Positions 62,235 to 64,000 of a stretch of DNA of 64,000 bases are shown in pieces. Made by a program: the position numbers and the translations under genes. A model generated the notes under the pieces. The model was not told the DNA's origin, searched no databases, and worked only from the letters and a program-made list of their open reading frames with translations. Every line of letters starts with the position of its first letter. The first letter of the stretch is position 1. The DNA is from Pseudoxanthomonas composti (GTDB lineage Bacteria > Pseudomonadota > Gammaproteobacteria > Xanthomonadales > Xanthomonadaceae): assembly GCF_004122095.1 (NCBI RefSeq), contig NZ_SAWZ01000007.1:124001-188000 (forward strand), read 5' to 3'.

Positions 62235-64000
62235 TCATCGGGCGGCCCAGTCCAGGCGCGCCCCGTCCACGGCGCAGGCGCCGGCCGGCAGATCCTGCGC
62301 GCGCGTGCCCCAGCCCTGCTCCGGTGCGGTGCTGGTCAGGTCGAAGCGCAACGTGCCGCCCTGCTGCAGCTGCTCCCAATCCAGCCAGACCTGCGCGTGC
62401 GACTTGCCGTCCACGTGCACACCGTCGACGAAGCGCGGCTGGCCATCGCCGGCGCCGGGCGCCTCGATGCGCAGGCGCTTGCCGTTGGCCAGGGCGATGT
62501 CCACCCGTGCGAAACGCGGCGCGTGCAGCAGGAACTGACCGGTGCCCGGCACCGCCGGATACAGGCCCATCGCGCTGAACAGATACCAGGCCGACATGGT
62601 GCCCAGGTCGTCGTTGCCGGTGACGCCGTTGGGCGCATTGGTGAACAGGGTCTGCGCGGCGTTGAGCACCGTGGCGGTCTTCCACGGCTGGCCGATCAGC
62701 GTGTACATCCAGGGCGCGTGCAGGTCCGGTTCGTTGTTGGGGTTGTAGCGGTACTGGTTGTAGTAGCTGTACGGGCCGACCACCCACTCCTTGCGCGCGG
62801 CGTGCGCCGGATCGGCCACCAGGGCGTCATAGGCGAAGAACATGTCCAGGCGACGTGCGGCCTGGTCGCGGCCGTGCATGGCTTCCACCAACCCCGGCAC
62901 GTCCTGCTGCGCCAGCCACTGGTACTGCCAGGCCGTGCCTTCGTGGAAGCCGTGCTGCGAGCGCGGGCTGTAGTGGTCGTTGTTGGGCACGTACCACTGG
63001 CCATCGTCGGTGCGCGCACGCGGGAAGCCGGTGAAACCTGCCTCCTCGTCCTTCACGTCCGGGTCCCAGATCTTGTGCCAGTTGCGGCCACGGGTGCGCA
63101 GGGTCGCCGCATCCTCGGCATGACCCAGCGCGCCGGCCATCTGCGCCAGCGAGCAGTCGGCCAGGGCGTATTCCAGCGTGGCCGAGCCGCCGTGGTGCGG
63201 ATCCACGTCCATGCCCTTGGACGGGAAGGTCAGGTCGTACTGGACGAAGCCATCCTTGAGGTAGCGCGCATTGCCCGAACGCCCGCCCATGCGCGAATCC
63301 AGCTTGGGCATGCTGAAGGCGTTCTCGCGCAGCGCCGCATAGGCCTCGGACTCACGCCCCTTCAGCGCGCCGAACCGCCACAGGTCCACCAGGAACGGGG
63401 TGGCCGGGTCGCCGGTCATGATGTTGGTCTCGTAGTTGGCATAGCCCCAGCGCGGCAGCCAGCCACCCTGCTCGCGGATGGCCAGCATCGTGCGCGCGAT
63501 GTCCGCCGCTTCCTTGGGGCGCAGCAGCGCCAGCAGCTGGTTCTGCGAGCGGTAGGTATCCCACAGCGAGAAGTACTCGTAGTAGGTCCAGCCATCGGCG
63601 GTATGGATCTTGTCGTCGTAGCCGCGGTAGCGGCCATCGACGTCACTGCCGGTCATGGGCTGCAGCAGCGCGTGGTACAGCGCGGTGTAGAACACGGCGC
63701 GGTCGTCCTTGCCGGCGCCCTGCACCTGGACGTCCTTCAGCTCCTTGTTCCAGTCGGCCTGCGCAAGCTTGCGCATGGCATCGAAGCCCAGCAGCTTGCC
63801 GCCCTGCATGCCATCGGCGCGCAGGTTGGCGCGGGCGCCTTCGATATCCACGTGCGAGATCGCCGAGACCACGGTCACCTCGCGCTGCTTGTTCAGCGCG
63901 AAGGTCAGCCATGCGCCGTTGGGCTTGGTGTGGCCCTGCATGCTGTGGCGGCCATTGGGCACGCCGCCTTCCTCGCCCCACACGCCGTGCGCGGTGAAGG
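62235..64000 (-). CDS. GH92 alpha-mannosidase, C-terminal part (cut by the window edge)
   Basis: At least 588 residues of the C-terminal part; the N terminus lies beyond 64000. GH92 hallmarks: DPHHGGSATLEYALADCS, NDHYSPRSQHGFHEGTAWQY and GNDDLGTMSAWYLFSAMGLY. GH92 enzymes are calcium-dependent exo-alpha-mannosidases, here probably alpha-1,2-type. With the adjacent beta-mannosidase this fits a set for trimming mannose-rich or N-linked glycans, as in the nix locus described in Xanthomonas campestris. Confidence 0.93.
   Translation of the reverse strand, partial: FTAHGVWGEEGGVPNGRHSMQGHTKPNGAWLTFALNKQREVTVVSAISHVDIEGARANLRADGMQGGKLLGFDAMRKLAQADWNKELKDVQVQGAGKDDRAVFYTALYHALLQPMTGSDVDGRYRGYDDKIHTADGWTYYEYFSLWDTYRSQNQLLALLRPKEAADIARTMLAIREQGGWLPRWGYANYETNIMTGDPATPFLVDLWRFGALKGRESEAYAALRENAFSMPKLDSRMGGRSGNARYLKDGFVQYDLTFPSKGMDVDPHHGGSATLEYALADCSLAQMAGALGHAEDAATLRTRGRNWHKIWDPDVKDEEAGFTGFPRARTDDGQWYVPNNDHYSPRSQHGFHEGTAWQYQWLAQQDVPGLVEAMHGRDQAARRLDMFFAYDALVADPAHAARKEWVVGPYSYYNQYRYNPNNEPDLHAPWMYTLIGQPWKTATVLNAAQTLFTNAPNGVTGNDDLGTMSAWYLFSAMGLYPAVPGTGQFLLHAPRFARVDIALANGKRLRIEAPGAGDGQPRFVDGVHVDGKSHAQVWLDWEQLQQGGTLRFDLTSTAPEQGWGTRAQDLPAGACAVDGARLDWAAR

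Overview
The window is high-GC DNA with strong G/C preference at third codon positions, and it is gene-dense apart from repeat-filled spacers. Gene content and order (prmA - zinc-ribbon protein - fis - purH - purD, accB - accC, erpA - nudC, rppH - bfd - bfr) and many copies of a REP palindrome (core GTGGGAGCGGCTTCAGCCGC) point to a gammaproteobacterium of the Xanthomonadaceae. Several proteins, LipA most clearly, read like Xanthomonas/Stenotrophomonas/Pseudoxanthomonas homologues. Genus cannot be fixed by eye.

Layout. 1-3510: a leftward operon of two EamA-family exporters, an XdhC-type molybdoenzyme maturation factor and a MocA-like nucleotidyltransferase. 3544-4215: a 167-bp tandem repeat with REPs. 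4230-10196: leftward prc protease, lipA and a large AsmA-like protein. 10263-11538: a DAHP synthase gene preceded by a short leader peptide rich in Tyr/Phe/Trp and a terminator hairpin, which looks like an attenuator. 11644-14840: a YcaQ-like protein, then groS-groL with both a heat-shock-type promoter and a CIRCE operator. 15711-21343: an XRE regulator, a DsbD with duplicated N-terminal domains, a TlpA-like thioredoxin, accB and accC. 21488-29202: two small envelope-type unknowns, prmA, a DUF3426 protein, fis, a membrane protein and purH/purD.

29395-37024 is a tightly packed leftward set: an ABC transporter of the sulfate family (cysA with a long C-terminal extension, sbp, cysT, cysW) followed by a histidine kinase and a response regulator, all apparently co-transcribed. 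37222-42627 carries a FUSC/YccS-like membrane protein, an LplT-like transporter fused to a lysophospholipid acyltransferase, a CD225-like protein and a DUF2752 protein. 42638-43016 is a second tandem repeat. 43012-47416 runs leftward with an AmpE-like protein, nudC, erpA and a bactofilin flanked by two paralogous coiled-coil membrane proteins. 47551-52584 runs rightward with a DUF4126 protein, a receiver-GGDEF-EAL protein with degenerate output domains and a hybrid histidine kinase. 52930-54482 holds bfr, bfd with a Fur-box-like site, and rppH. A tRNA-Met at 54599 is followed by a short accessory stretch of unrecognised genes. From 57107 to the end, leftward glycoside hydrolases (GH2, GH2 beta-mannosidase, GH92 alpha-mannosidase cut by the window edge) suggest use of mannose-containing glycans such as N-glycans.

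Main points for a second look: the aromatic-codon leader before the DAHP synthase; the sulfate-type transporter operon that includes a two-component system and an extended CysA; the bacterioferritin lacking two ferroxidase ligands; the degenerate receiver-GGDEF-EAL protein paired with a hybrid kinase; the bactofilin between paralogues; an unassigned terminator hairpin at 15328-15368; and several kinds of intergenic repeat. All statements come from reading the sequence; no database search was run.
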